DNA from: Molanna angustata | Taxonomy: Eukaryota > Arthropoda > Insecta > Trichoptera > Molannidae | Direction: 5' to 3' | DNA: 64,000 nt | Assembly: GCA_963576475.1 (NCBI GenBank) | Contig: OY754975.1 | Location: forward strand, 16,329,469-16,393,468 | In this document: positions 1-10,103 of the stretch, piece after piece | Layout: every line of letters begins with the position of its first letter | How positions within the stretch are numbered: position 1 is the stretch's first letter | Made by a program: the position numbers and the translations under genes | Notes under the pieces: generated by a model | The model's input: only the letters and a program-made list of their open reading frames with translations | Databases searched by the model: none | Told to the model about the DNA's origin: nothing

Positions 1-130
1 AAATCAACAGTGAAAGAATAAAGATTGACCAAGAAAATAATTATATGCTGAGCAATGATTTTGGTTTAGTCAAATAATAATATCAAGTGTGTAGGGGACA
101 CAACACAATGGTACATGTAAAAATACTTAC

Positions 131-3100
131 ATTTCTAAGACCATCTTCTCTTGTATCAAAGTGAAGTCCTTTAACAAAAAGAATTGTGTCTCCTTCTGGT
201 GCTTCTTCTTCATAAGTCTCTGGTTTTTGTTCAACTGTTTCAGATTTATTTTTATTATCATTATCAACTTTTATTTTGCTAATGGCTATAGAATTTGTTT
301 TCTCATCTCTCTCATCATTTTCATCTTTCACTGAAGCTTCAGTTTGAATATGACCCTCTGATGGTTTATTAAACACATTGTCTGGAGCCCATTCCAAATA
401 CAAAGGAAGATATTTGAATTTAGAATAAGCAAGTTTTGAAAATGCTTTCCTTGCCTCAGATGGTTCGACGAATTCTATAAGTGCTGTGATGCCATGTGGC
501 GGCATTACTAACCTCGCTATTAAACCAAACGGTTCGAAGAGTTTTAAAACTTCATCATAAGTGGTTTTTGCTGGCATGTTTTTAACCAAAATTACTGTTT
601 TTGACCTCTTTTTGGAAGGCTAAAAATAAATAAAAATATATTATAGGTAATACGAGATCTCTTTTATTTACATGCAGATTACTAATCATTATTAGGTGAT
701 TTATTTGAAATTACATGTTATAGAATTTTTAATAAAAATTACCTGATTAAAAGCATCTAAGCAAACACCATTTTCATCTAGAAATTTCTTAGTACTGGCA
801 ACCAACTGTGTCTCTCCAAGTGCTAATCTTACAGCTGCACTTGTTTCTAAAAAGATATTTATATATATTTAATAAACAACATAATACATCTCTGGTTAAA
901 TGCAAGGGAAGGTAAGGTATTGATAACATTAACTGTTTAGGTTATAATTACATAGTAATAAAAATAAATAAGATAGTATTACGGAAATTATGCTTTGTGT
1001 TTATTAAATTATTAAGAATCCTGTTAACTTTATGCATATTTTTCTAAATCAGTGATATAACTGTTGGCGAATAAGTAAATCTGATAACAAAAAGGATCAT
1101 CCAATCATACCAAACAAGTTAATAGTAATTGAGAAAACCAGATCATATTACAGGTGAAATCTCAGTATAACAAAGTTCACGGGACCACAAAAAATGTGTT
1201 TTTATACTGAAAATTCACTATAATGAATGCTGGTTTTTTGTTTGTCCATTTTCATACAGTAAAAACGTTTTAGAAAAATAAGTTCAAGAAACACCAAAGA
1301 TGGGTAAAGATGCATACTAATAACAAAAACTAGCACTTGCAATTCTTTGGAGGAGGCCTACATCCAGCAGTGGAGAGATGGCTGACAAAGAAGAAGAAGC
1401 ACTTGCAAACCATATTTAATCTACGCAGTATCTTATAGATACGTATTGCACCGCCGAGTGTCAAAAACAGACTGAGTTCGCATAAAATTGAAACATCATT
1501 CTAAAAAAAAATCTTATTCCGAGATCGGCTTCGCTACAGTGAATTTTGGTTCAGTATGTTTTGTATGAAGGTTTATCGGTTTATTTATATATAATTACAT
1601 ATACGTTATACTGAAAATTTTGTTACTTCGGTATTAGTTATTCAGAGATTTGACCTGTATATATTAAGTAACTTACTATCATTTCCTGAAAGTAACTTTT
1701 CTTTTGTTGTATTGTAATTTCCTGCAACAACATCAGCAACTGCATTGGCACCAAGAAAAAGAGTATTCCAGTTATGAGAAGAGCCTGCCTGAGACTTCTG
1801 CTGCCTTTCCTTCTTTTGCTTGTAAGTGAGACTATCTAAAAACAAATACAATATTACACATAAAATTAGAGCTGAGCTATCTATATTTTAAATTTTATGG
1901 TATGCAGATATATATTCTTGTTTAAAATATATCGAAGGTAAGATGAAAAATTACATTAGATCTTATAAGAGAATATACTTTGATATGTACTGTTTTGGAT
2001 GAAACAAACTAGTCTCAATACATCTCAAATAGCCTAAATTGTAAAGATAATTAACAAATAATATAAAATATTTTAATTATTTATTGTATACAACAAGTAC
2101 AATGAAATTTATTGGAAAATTATGAATGCATTTATTGTTCTTTTATTGATATGATCAAAAAAGAAAAAAAGTATGTGGATACTAAACTATAAGATTTAAT
2201 ATAGTAAATTTCATATGTTGTACCATTATTCTAGTTGAACTTTCACCATGATAATGTTACAAATTGTGAAACAAATATTACAAAATAAGTTTAAACATAT
2301 CATTAATTTGAATACATATCAAAATGGTATTATTTTTATAAATTCCACACTGATAACAGTTAAACAATAAACATATAACTGGTGCAAAATTAGTTTGTGG
2401 GAGATATACCATGGTAATTTTAGTATGTACTTGATGTGTTTATTTTGTCTGTATGTTTATGAATCTCTACATTATAGGAAATAAAATAAAAAAGTTAATG
2501 TAAAAATACTGAAGTTATACATACCTTCATTAGGGTCCAATTCAACTTTCTGTTTTCCAGGTAGTAAATGAAGCATTCTACCACTGAAAATGGATCCATC
2601 AAGTTCTGTGAAGGCCTTCACAGCGTGTTCTGGCATCATAAAAGTGACATGGCCAAACCCTTTTGGTTGGTGAGTCAGTTTGTCCACTGGCATGTTTACT
2701 TCGGTTACAGGACCTGTAGTAGAATTAATAAGATATTTAAAAAATACATCAGGTACAATTATATAAATTATCATAACTTAAATGCTTATAAGGATGCGGA
2801 TGAAATGGGTTGAAAAATTATTAAAAATTAACCCAGTTTTATCCACGAATTGAGTTTATAATAAGTAGTGTCTGACCGAAGCTTCGGCTTCGGCCACCTT
2901 CGGCCAAAAAAAAAACACCTTCGGCTTCGGCCAAACATAACCCGAATTTTCGGCCGAAGCCGAAGTTTTTTGTCAGCCGCTAAAAACAGTTACAACTTGT
3001 AAAAACATGCGCGAACATGATATGTGTAGCGAGTGTATAGATTCGGCCAGCCCAATAACAAGTTGGCACATTCTACAGTCTTGTGATATTTATCATCTCA

Positions 3101-6100
3101 TAGATTTAGACTGAAAACACAAATAAAAACTGTGTCTTCACTGGGAATCGAACCCAGGACCCTTGGCTCAGTAGTCAGATATAATACCAACTGAGTCACG
3201 AAACCCGATTATTCATTATTTTAATCGAATTTTTTTAGTAAAATCAAACGACCCAGGACCCTTGGCTAAGTAGTTAGATATCTAACCAACTAAGTCACGG
3301 AAGCAGATTATTTATTATTTTAATCGATTTTTTTTAGTAAAATCAAACCTTCGGCTTCGGCCGAAGGTTACGGCTAAGGCCGAACAATCGGCTTCGGCTT
3401 CGGCCAAAATCTGACCTTCGGTCGGCCACTAATAATAAGTGCCTAAGCGCTTTCGATGGTTCAACCATCATCATCGGAGGCGATACTTAAACTAAAAACA
3501 AAATATTTAAATTGCCAGTAAATAGTAAGTTGTTGAGGGTGGGGGGGGGGGTTACTTACCAAATTTTTCAAATAATTGTTGCAATTCATCTTCAGTAGTG
3601 ATATACGGAAGATTCCTTACGTAAATACGGCCACTTTCAGCAATACTCTCTTCGTTCTTTAAAGATTCCTGCAACATAAAAATTCAATCAATTATTAAAT
3701 CCAGTAAAACTATTATTGTATCTACTAATTTTTTTTTTTTAACTTTTTTTTATTATTAACCCAGCAGGCTAACCGCTCTGCCACCACTCATTTTAATATT
3801 AACCCAGCAGGCTAATCGCTCTGCCACCACTCATTTTATTATTAACCCAGCAGGCTAACCGCTCTGCCACCACTCATTTTATTATTAACCCAGCAAGCTA
3901 ACCGCTCTGCCACCACTCATTTTATTATTAACCCAGCAGGCTAACCACTCTGCCACCACTCATTTTCATTATTTATTTTATATATAATTAACATATATCA
4001 TTGAATTACAGTTGTAATACTTTATTAGGTAAACAATATGTTATATTAGTACAGAGAAAATAATACTTTTTAGAAGTTTGGTACATATTAAAAAATATAT
4101 TGAATAGAGTTCGCATTGTATTTGCGTCGTATTTTACGATTCATAAATGTGTCTTCATTGAATATTATCACACAAGTTTTGTTAAACAAAATGATTTTTA
4201 ATGGAGTTACATAATTACCTCTTGTTCTTTTCGCTTGAAATTTGCACCAACATTTTCTTCATTATCTTCTCCAATTTTTTGTGTATTTTCATATTTGTAT
4301 ACATTGATACGATGGCCAACTAAAAAAAAGAACAAAAAATCAAATTTGCGCATATTTTTCTACAGAAATATTATCCACATAAAATTGATAAAAAAATATA
4401 TATAAACAAACACTAACCTAAAAAGCTCTTATTTTTAAATATTGCTTTTTTCCTTTCATCCTCTGATCTAAATCCAACATAACAAAATCCTCTAGTGACT
4501 TTTCCAGTAGACCGTGGAATTCTTATGGTGAATGGTACCAATGGCCGGAAAAAATCTTTGATGTCTCTTTTCTTACAGGAGAATGGCAAACCATGCAGCT
4601 ATGAATGAAATACAGAATTAAAGTTATTTGGAGTAAATAGAAATTTTAATAATTTGCTTTAAACTGCTTTTATTATTAATATTTTTTTTATAAAAAGAAA
4701 CATGTACACATGTGTCTATGAAAAATGTACACATACATCCTCACACATTCCCTAAATTAAGCATAAATGCTTGTGCTATAGGTGAACGAAATTGGTCGTG
4801 GCAGGATTCGAACTCACGACCACTGGATTAATAATCACTGGGTCGTAGGGGGTTGGAAGAAGGCAAATTTCCTAGCTTCGAAACATCTGGGTATGGACTA
4901 GTATAAGAAATGTGGAGGAGCTGTTTCGCACTGCCCAGGACTGGGAAGCTTTCTCTATGGTGGTCGTCAACGTCAAGGGGACCTGACACGACACAAGAAG
5001 AAGAATAAATTCGCCAAATGCACAGGGTGGAAGGAAGTTTTTATTTTCATTAAAAATTAAATCTGGTTTATGTTATAAAAACGTATTACGTAAGAAGAAT
5101 TTTCATAGTGCTGTTAAATGATTCAAGATAATTACACGGGCATTAATAGTTATTATATAATGACATTGAAATAATTAATATGATCAATGTGTAACGATAA
5201 AAGATGGAATATGAATGTAAAGGGAGGACAATGTGGGGAACAATTGAGGAAACGATGGAATATGAACGCAAAGAGAGGACAATGTCGGGAACAATTGAGG
5301 AAACGATGGAATATGAACGCAAAGAGAGGACAATGTCGGGAACAATTGAGGAAACGATGGAATATGAACGCAAAGAGAGGACAATGTCGGGAACAATTGA
5401 GGAAACGATGGAATATGAACGCAAAGAGAGGACAATGTCGGGAACAATTGAGGAAACGATGGAATATGAACGCAAAGAGAGGACAATGTCGGGAACAATT
5501 GAGGAAACGATAGAATATGAACGCAAAGAGAGGACAATGTCGGGAACAATTGAGGAAACGATGGAATATGAACGCAAAGAGAGGACAATGTCGGGAACAA
5601 TTGAGGAAACGATAGAATATGAACGCAAAGAGAGGACAATGTCGGGAACAATTGAGGAAACGATGGAATATGAACGCAAAGAGAGGACAATGTCGGGAAC
5701 AATTGAGGAAACGATAGAATATGAACACAAAGAGAGGACAATGTCGGGAACAATTGAGGAAACGATGGAATATGAACGCAAAGAGAGGACAATGTCGGGA
5801 ACAATTGAGGAAACGATGGAATATGAAAGCAAAGAGAGGACAATGTCGGGAACAATTGAGGAAACTATTTGCAGAGACCTGAATGTATTTTAGATGAACA
5901 TTTTACTATTTTTTTTACTTTTAGACAAAGATTAAAACTATTTAAGAAGCTAATTTTCAAAAGGTATTGAGGTGTGCTACCTTCACAAAGAATAATACTC
6001 GATTTCTTGGTTCCTTTTTTTTCTTGATCGGCTCAGTAACTTCATCTTCTTTCTCTTCATCAGATTTTAATATGCCTTCAGGTTTAGTTTTGGTTTGCTT

Positions 6101-7532
6101 TTTCATCAGAGACTTCATGTACTGTAAAAATGGTGTTACAAAATATTGAAAAATTATCAATTTAAAAAATTATTTAATATGATATACCTAAAAAATATTC
6201 AGCATTAGTCCAGTATTTAAAATATTGATTATATTATAGTATGCTAATTTGTATTCTCCACATTCTTATTTTATTTTTTGTCAGAAGTATAGTCATTGCC
6301 AAACTTCTAGAAAATTTTCAGCAAGGAGGGGGGCAGTTTGTGCACATACACAATCAAACTAACCAAGATAAAAACATCCACATGATTTTTCTAGATATTT
6401 AGCGATAACTATATTAAACAAACATTTTTTCCATACATGCTTTTATTAAATATTAAAGTGATTAATTTACCTCTAAATCACTTATTGCTTCATCTGCAAG
6501 TTTCTTCTTTTCTTTTTTACTGAGAACTTTTGGCTCTGAAGATTTTTCACAATTATCCTCTTCATCACTATTATTAATTGTATCATTGTTATCTTGATCG
6601 GAATTTGATTTATTTTTAGCATCACATTTTTTCAGCTCAGCATCATTACTCCAGAATGATTTATTGAGCTTTGAAGCGTGCACTTCCATAAAATCAGCAA
6701 AATGTGGATCATCCTTGTGCTGGAAGTAAAAAAAACAAAACTATAGGAAAAGTACATAGATGTAAATTGGTAGCGAAGATGATTTTAAACTATTCCAGCC
6801 CGGATAATTTTGCTTTTATGGTTAATCTAGTTAAGCTGGCATCTCAATTAGCAGAATCTAGAGCTTCATTCAGGAGACTGGACTTGCTGTTGAGATAACA
6901 GCATTAAGGGGAGAACATAATAGATTTTGAATAGCCGCAGTGCAGGGACAATAAATTATATCAATTGGGTGTTTTTTATAAATCGACAAGGAATTTAAAT
7001 GTTTTCAAAACAAAGAAAAAATATGTATTCAAACCTTTTCAAGTATTTCCTTAATTTTTTTATTTCTTTCCTTTTCTTTGTTTTTTCTCCGTTCTTCTTT
7101 ACTAAGTTTTTCTGTCTTTTCTTCTGTTTTTTCATCTATAATGCCATGAACTCTTTTGAAACTGGAACTGTCGGGTGCGTATTTGCTCCAAGCTTTGGGT
7201 TTATCAGCATTACCAAGAGGTACACAAGTGTCAACAACAATTCGAGTTGTTTTGATGCATGTTCCGTTGAAGTAATCTTTAGCTGCTTCCGCTTGGTCTT
7301 CAGTTTTGAATCCTATAAAACCGAAATTTCTAAATTTACCATCCTTGGTATATTTTAATTGAACATCTGTTATTTCTCCTTTTTGACTAAAGAGATCACG
7401 AAGTTTCTCGGACGTAACCTAAAAAAATATTTTTAATAGTAATGCATTCATTTTTAATATTTTAAAAGCACAAAACACGAAAATCATTCTACTCACGTGA
7501 TTTGGAAGATTCTTTACAATTAAACGGGACAT
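131..7532 (-). CDS. RBM19: RBM19/Mrd1-like multi-RRM protein, 3' end outside window
   Basis: Nucleolar RNA-binding protein of the RBM19/Mrd1 family, needed for pre-rRNA processing and 40S subunit assembly. I read eleven exons in transcript order: 7497-7532, 7035-7418, 6471-6719, 5981-6121, 4418-4598, 4219-4319, 3560-3668, 2525-2713, 1677-1835, 743-846, 131-619. All have GT donors and AG acceptors, and phases join without a break into 714 codons. The start [12 protein letters not shown] is the family's usual N-terminus. RRM1 is about residues 2-80, RRM2 from about 262 (VLFFVKLHGLPF), RRM3 about 378-455 ([17 protein letters not shown]), RRM4 about 560-630 ([10 protein letters not shown]); RRM5 begins near 695 ([10 protein letters not shown]) and is cut by the window edge. 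Acidic/lysine-rich linkers separate the domains, as in relatives. Family members run to roughly 900-960 residues, so RRM5's remainder and RRM6 should lie left of position 1. Introns contain several repeats, listed separately. Confidence 0.93.
1343..1397 (+). mobile_element. 55-bp 3' tail of an RTE-like LINE
   Basis: A very short, 5'-truncated LINE end in an RBM19 intron. It carries the typical 'aggcctacatccagcagtgg' 3' terminus followed by a (GAA)n tail. It is flanked by an exact 11-bp target duplication, agcacttgcaa, at 1332-1342 and 1398-1408. Confidence 0.75.
2866..3431. mobile_element. hAT-type MITE with TTCGGC-rich ends and an internal SINE
   Basis: Non-autonomous DNA transposon of 566 bp. 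The ends are imperfect inverted repeats (TAGTGTCTGACCGAAG on the left; TAGTGGCCGACCGAAG when the right end is read inward). Exact 8-bp target duplications ATAATAAG lie at 2858-2865 and 3432-3439, as expected for hAT. Subterminal zones (2877-2960, 3348-3425) are dense in alternating TTCGGC/GCCGAA. The core contains a tRNA-derived SINE in minus orientation. No transposase is encoded. It lies in the RBM19 intron between exons 3560-3668 and 2525-2713. Confidence 0.75.
3042..3215 (-). mobile_element. tRNA-derived SINE, family S3
   Basis: On the minus strand this reads as a tRNA-like head with a pol III B box (GGGTTCGATTCCCAG) and an A-box-like GACTCAGTTGG, followed by a body ending near AACTTGTTATTGGG. 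The same body occurs at 12229-12380. A second, truncated copy of the head lies at 3249-3306 (B-box side lost), so the head is locally duplicated. It sits inside the hAT MITE. Confidence 0.65.
3755..3969. repeat. 43-bp tandem array made of SINE A-box fragments
   Basis: Five units start at 3755, 3798, 3841, 3884 and 3927, differing by a few substitutions. Read on the minus strand each unit contains GGTGGCAGAGCGGTTAGC followed by GCTGGGTTAATA. This closely matches the A-box head of the S1 SINEs at 41238, 58535 and 61353 (ATGGCAGAGCGGTTAGC, GCTGGGTTAGTA). The B-box half is absent from every unit. The array lies about 90 bp upstream (gene sense) of the exon at 3560-3668. Confidence 0.85.
4735..4850 (-). 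mobile_element. tRNA-derived SINE, family S1, truncated
   Basis: The minus strand carries the S1 B box (GAGTTCGAATCCTGCC) and the downstream body with AAGCATTTATGC, as in the plus-strand copies at 41.2 and 61.4 kb. The A-box head is truncated near 4850, where it abuts a LINE 3' end in the opposite orientation. Confidence 0.7.
4851..5008 (+). mobile_element. 5'-truncated LINE 3' end
   Basis: A conceptual reading includes [16 protein letters not shown] followed by MVVVNVKGT, the terminal motif of a LINE ORF2 also seen at 23.6-23.9 kb ([18 protein letters not shown]). It ends in an AAGAAGAAGAAT tail. It is non-functional and lies in an RBM19 intron. Confidence 0.6.
5204..5870. repeat. 51-bp minisatellite, about 13 copies
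   Basis: Thirteen near-identical 51-bp units lie in the RBM19 intron between exons 5981-6121 and 4418-4598. Because 51 is a multiple of three and the unit lacks stops in several frames, long open frames appear on both strands. The plus-strand one (5204-5893) repeats [17 protein letters not shown]. Variation between units is mostly single substitutions (atggaa/atagaa, aacgca/aacaca). Multi-frame openness and the intronic position argue that this is DNA-level amplification, not a protein gene. Confidence 0.92.
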
Positions 7533-9318
7533 TTTAGAGTTGCTAATATTTTAATCAGACACACGTGAGACCTCAAAATATACACGAACATACATAAAAT
7601 AAACGTCACTTTTGACAACTAGAGATGGTTTTTTATCTTTAATCTTTGCTTTATACATTTTTCTTTTTTTTCTTATGTTAAATAGAACACTGGGATTTAT
7701 ACCTCTTGTATTATCTCATTGGTATGTCGAAAGAACTTGCTAGTTTTTGCAGAGTCTACAAGAGAGATGCTATCAAATATATGACAGAATGGAAAAATGG
7801 CTGTACATCTGTGGATGTGCTATCATTATCATTTCCCATATGATATAATTTCTTAGGAAACAGTGTTGCTTCGATAATATTATATAAGGCATATTGTTTT
7901 GTTTTTTGCTGGTCATCAGACATGTTTTGATACCGATGTGTGAAAGATTTTGAATACTGCATTCTATGCTTGACCAGTAGGCTATGATTCTATGTTGCTG
8001 CATACATGTGATACGCATTCATGGTTCCATAATGCTACTAAATAATTTCACCATTTTAGTACACCCAAAGAACTCTCAGGCACAATAGAAATGCTGGGTC
8101 CCGCCAAACCGTAGCCACCACCTAAAAAATAGCAGTGTCCTGTGGATAGAATATTATGAGGATATTATTAGCTTTGAAATGGTGTCACCTTGGCTCGCTA
8201 TCTCTTGTTACTCCTTCACGTATTTTTTCTCTGTTAATGGTTTTTTTTATCGTTATCCAATGTTCTCGCAATATGGATCATTATTATATTCATCTCATGT
8301 GTTATTTGTTTGGCGATTATTGATTTTTTTTATTCAATTTTTATTTTAAATATCCCCCCTTCAATTTGGTGGTACTTCTTGCAGAAAGTCGTACCAAAAG
8401 TATTTTGTTACATTGATGCCCGAAAAGAAAAATGCTGAAAAATAATGATTTTATTTTTTTTCCACGGCAACATTCCTGGAAAGATATAAGCGCTGTTTGC
8501 ATGTAAGTAACGAGACTTGCAGCTGACGCGCTTTCTTTATGCATTAGACGCTTGAGGTGGAAGGAGCTCTTGGCATTCAGCTCTGGTGGGAGACGGACGG
8601 TTTATTGTGACGCCGTCATCGGTCAACATGTGCTCTCGAAGGAGTCCTTATTATGAGGACGCAGGAGGTCTGTGTGACAGGACACGTCACACAAATTGGA
8701 CGTTGTCGGTGCCACGGAACCAAGATGAGGGCAACAACAGGGCAGAGGCGTCGAGGCAGGGCGCACTGTTGGGCCACTGCAGCAGGGAACGCGGCGGCTC
8801 GCAGATTGGACCATGAGGGGCTTTCCGTGTCGTCTGGGGCGTCGGTTCGCCTCCTGTGAGGCTCCCAGCTGGCTTGCCACCTGTGTGGCTCAGATGAGAG
8901 ATGCACCGTCATAGCGTTGCCGTGTGGCACGGAGCCAGCCATGGCTGATTGTCTGGAAAAGGAAACTACGCCGGGTACGACAAGGACTTGCTAGAGGCTG
9001 GGGCCTCTGCGTCAGGCTGGCAATAAATCCGAAAACAATTTACATTAGTCGTTATTCTCTATAGAAAAGCGATGTGGTCTCCCCACCTTTTAAATGAATA
9101 TCACTGTTTTCTTTTTGTCTATGTCTATTGACCATAGAAAAAAAATATTTTCTATGACTTAGCTACTGTCAACTGTCAATAGCAGTCAATCGGTTACTGA
9201 TAGTAACATTAGTAACAAAACTTCATAATTATTATCAGTTTGTGGTATATATTTGAAACAAATCCTACAAGATCTTCTACATTGATTTATTTTAATTTAG
9301 TACTTAAATATTTCGAAA
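7533..9318. other. Intergenic region between RBM19 and COX19
   Basis: A divergent gene pair separated by about 1.8 kb. The first 100 bp or so upstream of the RBM19 start should hold its 5' UTR and promoter, but no TATA or initiator could be called confidently. About 7650-8560 is AT-rich with only short unconvincing open frames. The GC-rich segment at 8570-9040 is listed separately. The last 250 bp before COX19 probably contain its promoter. Confidence 0.5.
8570..9040. other. GC-rich island of foreign-looking composition
   Basis: About 450 bp are markedly GC- and CpG-rich within otherwise strongly AT-rich DNA and end near an AATAAA (about 9023). Open frames exist on both strands (for example minus 8616-8942) but none resembles a known protein. 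The abrupt composition step suggests an inserted retroelement or retrocopy fragment, but I cannot name a family. A CpG-island-like promoter element is the alternative. Confidence 0.4.
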
Positions 9319-9588
9319 ATGTCTTCTATGACATTTGGACAGAAGACGTTTATTCCAACTCCCCCAGATAAAGGAAGTTTTCCACTTGATCATGAGGGGC
9401 AGTGCAAAAAATTTATGATTAAATATATGCTTTGTTTGTCCAATAATAGAAATGATAATTCCGCGTGCAGAGACCAAGCTAAAGACTATTTGGAATGTCG
9501 AATGGATAATCAACTAATGGCCCGAGAGGAATGGGATAATCTTGGTTTTAACGTTAAATCTTCAGACACTCAAGATAAAAACTCATGA
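9319..9588 (+). CDS. COX19: Cytochrome c oxidase assembly factor COX19
   Basis: Single-exon gene of 89 residues, the usual size for COX19. The protein is a small soluble twin-CX9C factor of the cytosol and mitochondrial intermembrane space that supports copper delivery to cytochrome c oxidase. Both motifs are intact: Cys29-X9-Cys39 and Cys50-X9-Cys60, which form the two disulfides of the CHCH hairpin after import by Mia40. The N-terminal FGQKTFIPTPPDKGSFPLDH and the YLECRM around Cys60 are hallmark COX19 sequence. The chosen ATG gives the expected MSSMTFG start. A polyadenylation signal lies at 9690. The gene diverges from RBM19, and the lack of introns is compatible with the gene's small size. 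Confidence 0.95.
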   Translation: MSSMTFGQKTFIPTPPDKGSFPLDHEGQCKKFMIKYMLCLSNNRNDNSACRDQAKDYLECRMDNQLMAREEWDNLGFNVKSSDTQDKNS

Positions 9589-9689
9589 TGGAGGAAACAA
9601 TGATGAAATTTATAATTACACCTTGTATTCGTGGTATAACATCAAACGATATTTAGTATTATTCTGTTTTATAGTTGTTGACTAAAATT

Positions 9690-9695
9690 AATAAA
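9690..9695 (+). promoter_or_regulatory. Polyadenylation signal of COX19
   Basis: AATAAA about 100 bp after the COX19 stop, followed by a T/G-rich stretch. Confidence 0.65.
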
Positions 9696-9974
9696 TTTGT
9701 TAATGTTTTGTATCTGAATTTTTATTCTTTATCTTAAAAATAATCAGTTCAGTCAACATCCTCTCACTACCTTTGAGGTATAAACTTTGTAGAAATATTT
9801 CATCTTTAATTAACCAGTAATATGTAAAACATTCCTGTGTATTTGGCTTTAGCAACGATTGTTCTTAACTAAAATGGTATGGTTCTTAACTAAATATCCT
9901 TACAGAAATATAAATACCCAAACAAAAGCAGTTATGTAGCTACCAAAATCTACCCTTAGTAAATGGTTGTTGGT

Positions 9975-10037
9975 TTTATCATTCCCACGTTGCTCACACT
10001 GCATTTACTGATATTCTATGTGGGTAATATGTTTTTA
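9975..10037 (+). repeat. 63-bp direct repeat, left copy
   Basis: Begins tttatcattcccacgttgc and ends ggtaatatgttttta. A diverged direct copy lies at 11627-11690, just outside the other end of the palindrome. It is too long for an ordinary target duplication. The two may be ends of an outer element or products of a duplication that created the palindrome. Confidence 0.7.
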
Positions 10038-10103
10038 TCGAATATTTTTATTATTGCATATGCGCAAACATTGCATTTTTTTCCCTGTCGGGAGTCAAAG
10101 ATA

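Noticed and set aside
5143..5893. Repetitive proteins of about 190-230 residues on both strands over 5.1-5.9 kb
   Set aside because: They are different frames of one 51-bp minisatellite within an RBM19 intron; several frames are equally open, so openness carries no coding signal.
6296..6375. Further copy of the TTTCGCCAAA MITE family in an RBM19 intron
   Set aside because: There is some resemblance (gccaaacttct, aggaggggggca) but it is too diverged to support without alignment.
8616..8942. 108-codon minus-strand frame in the GC-rich island
   Set aside because: GC-rich DNA leaves long open frames by chance; overlapping frames are open on both strands and none shows a known motif.
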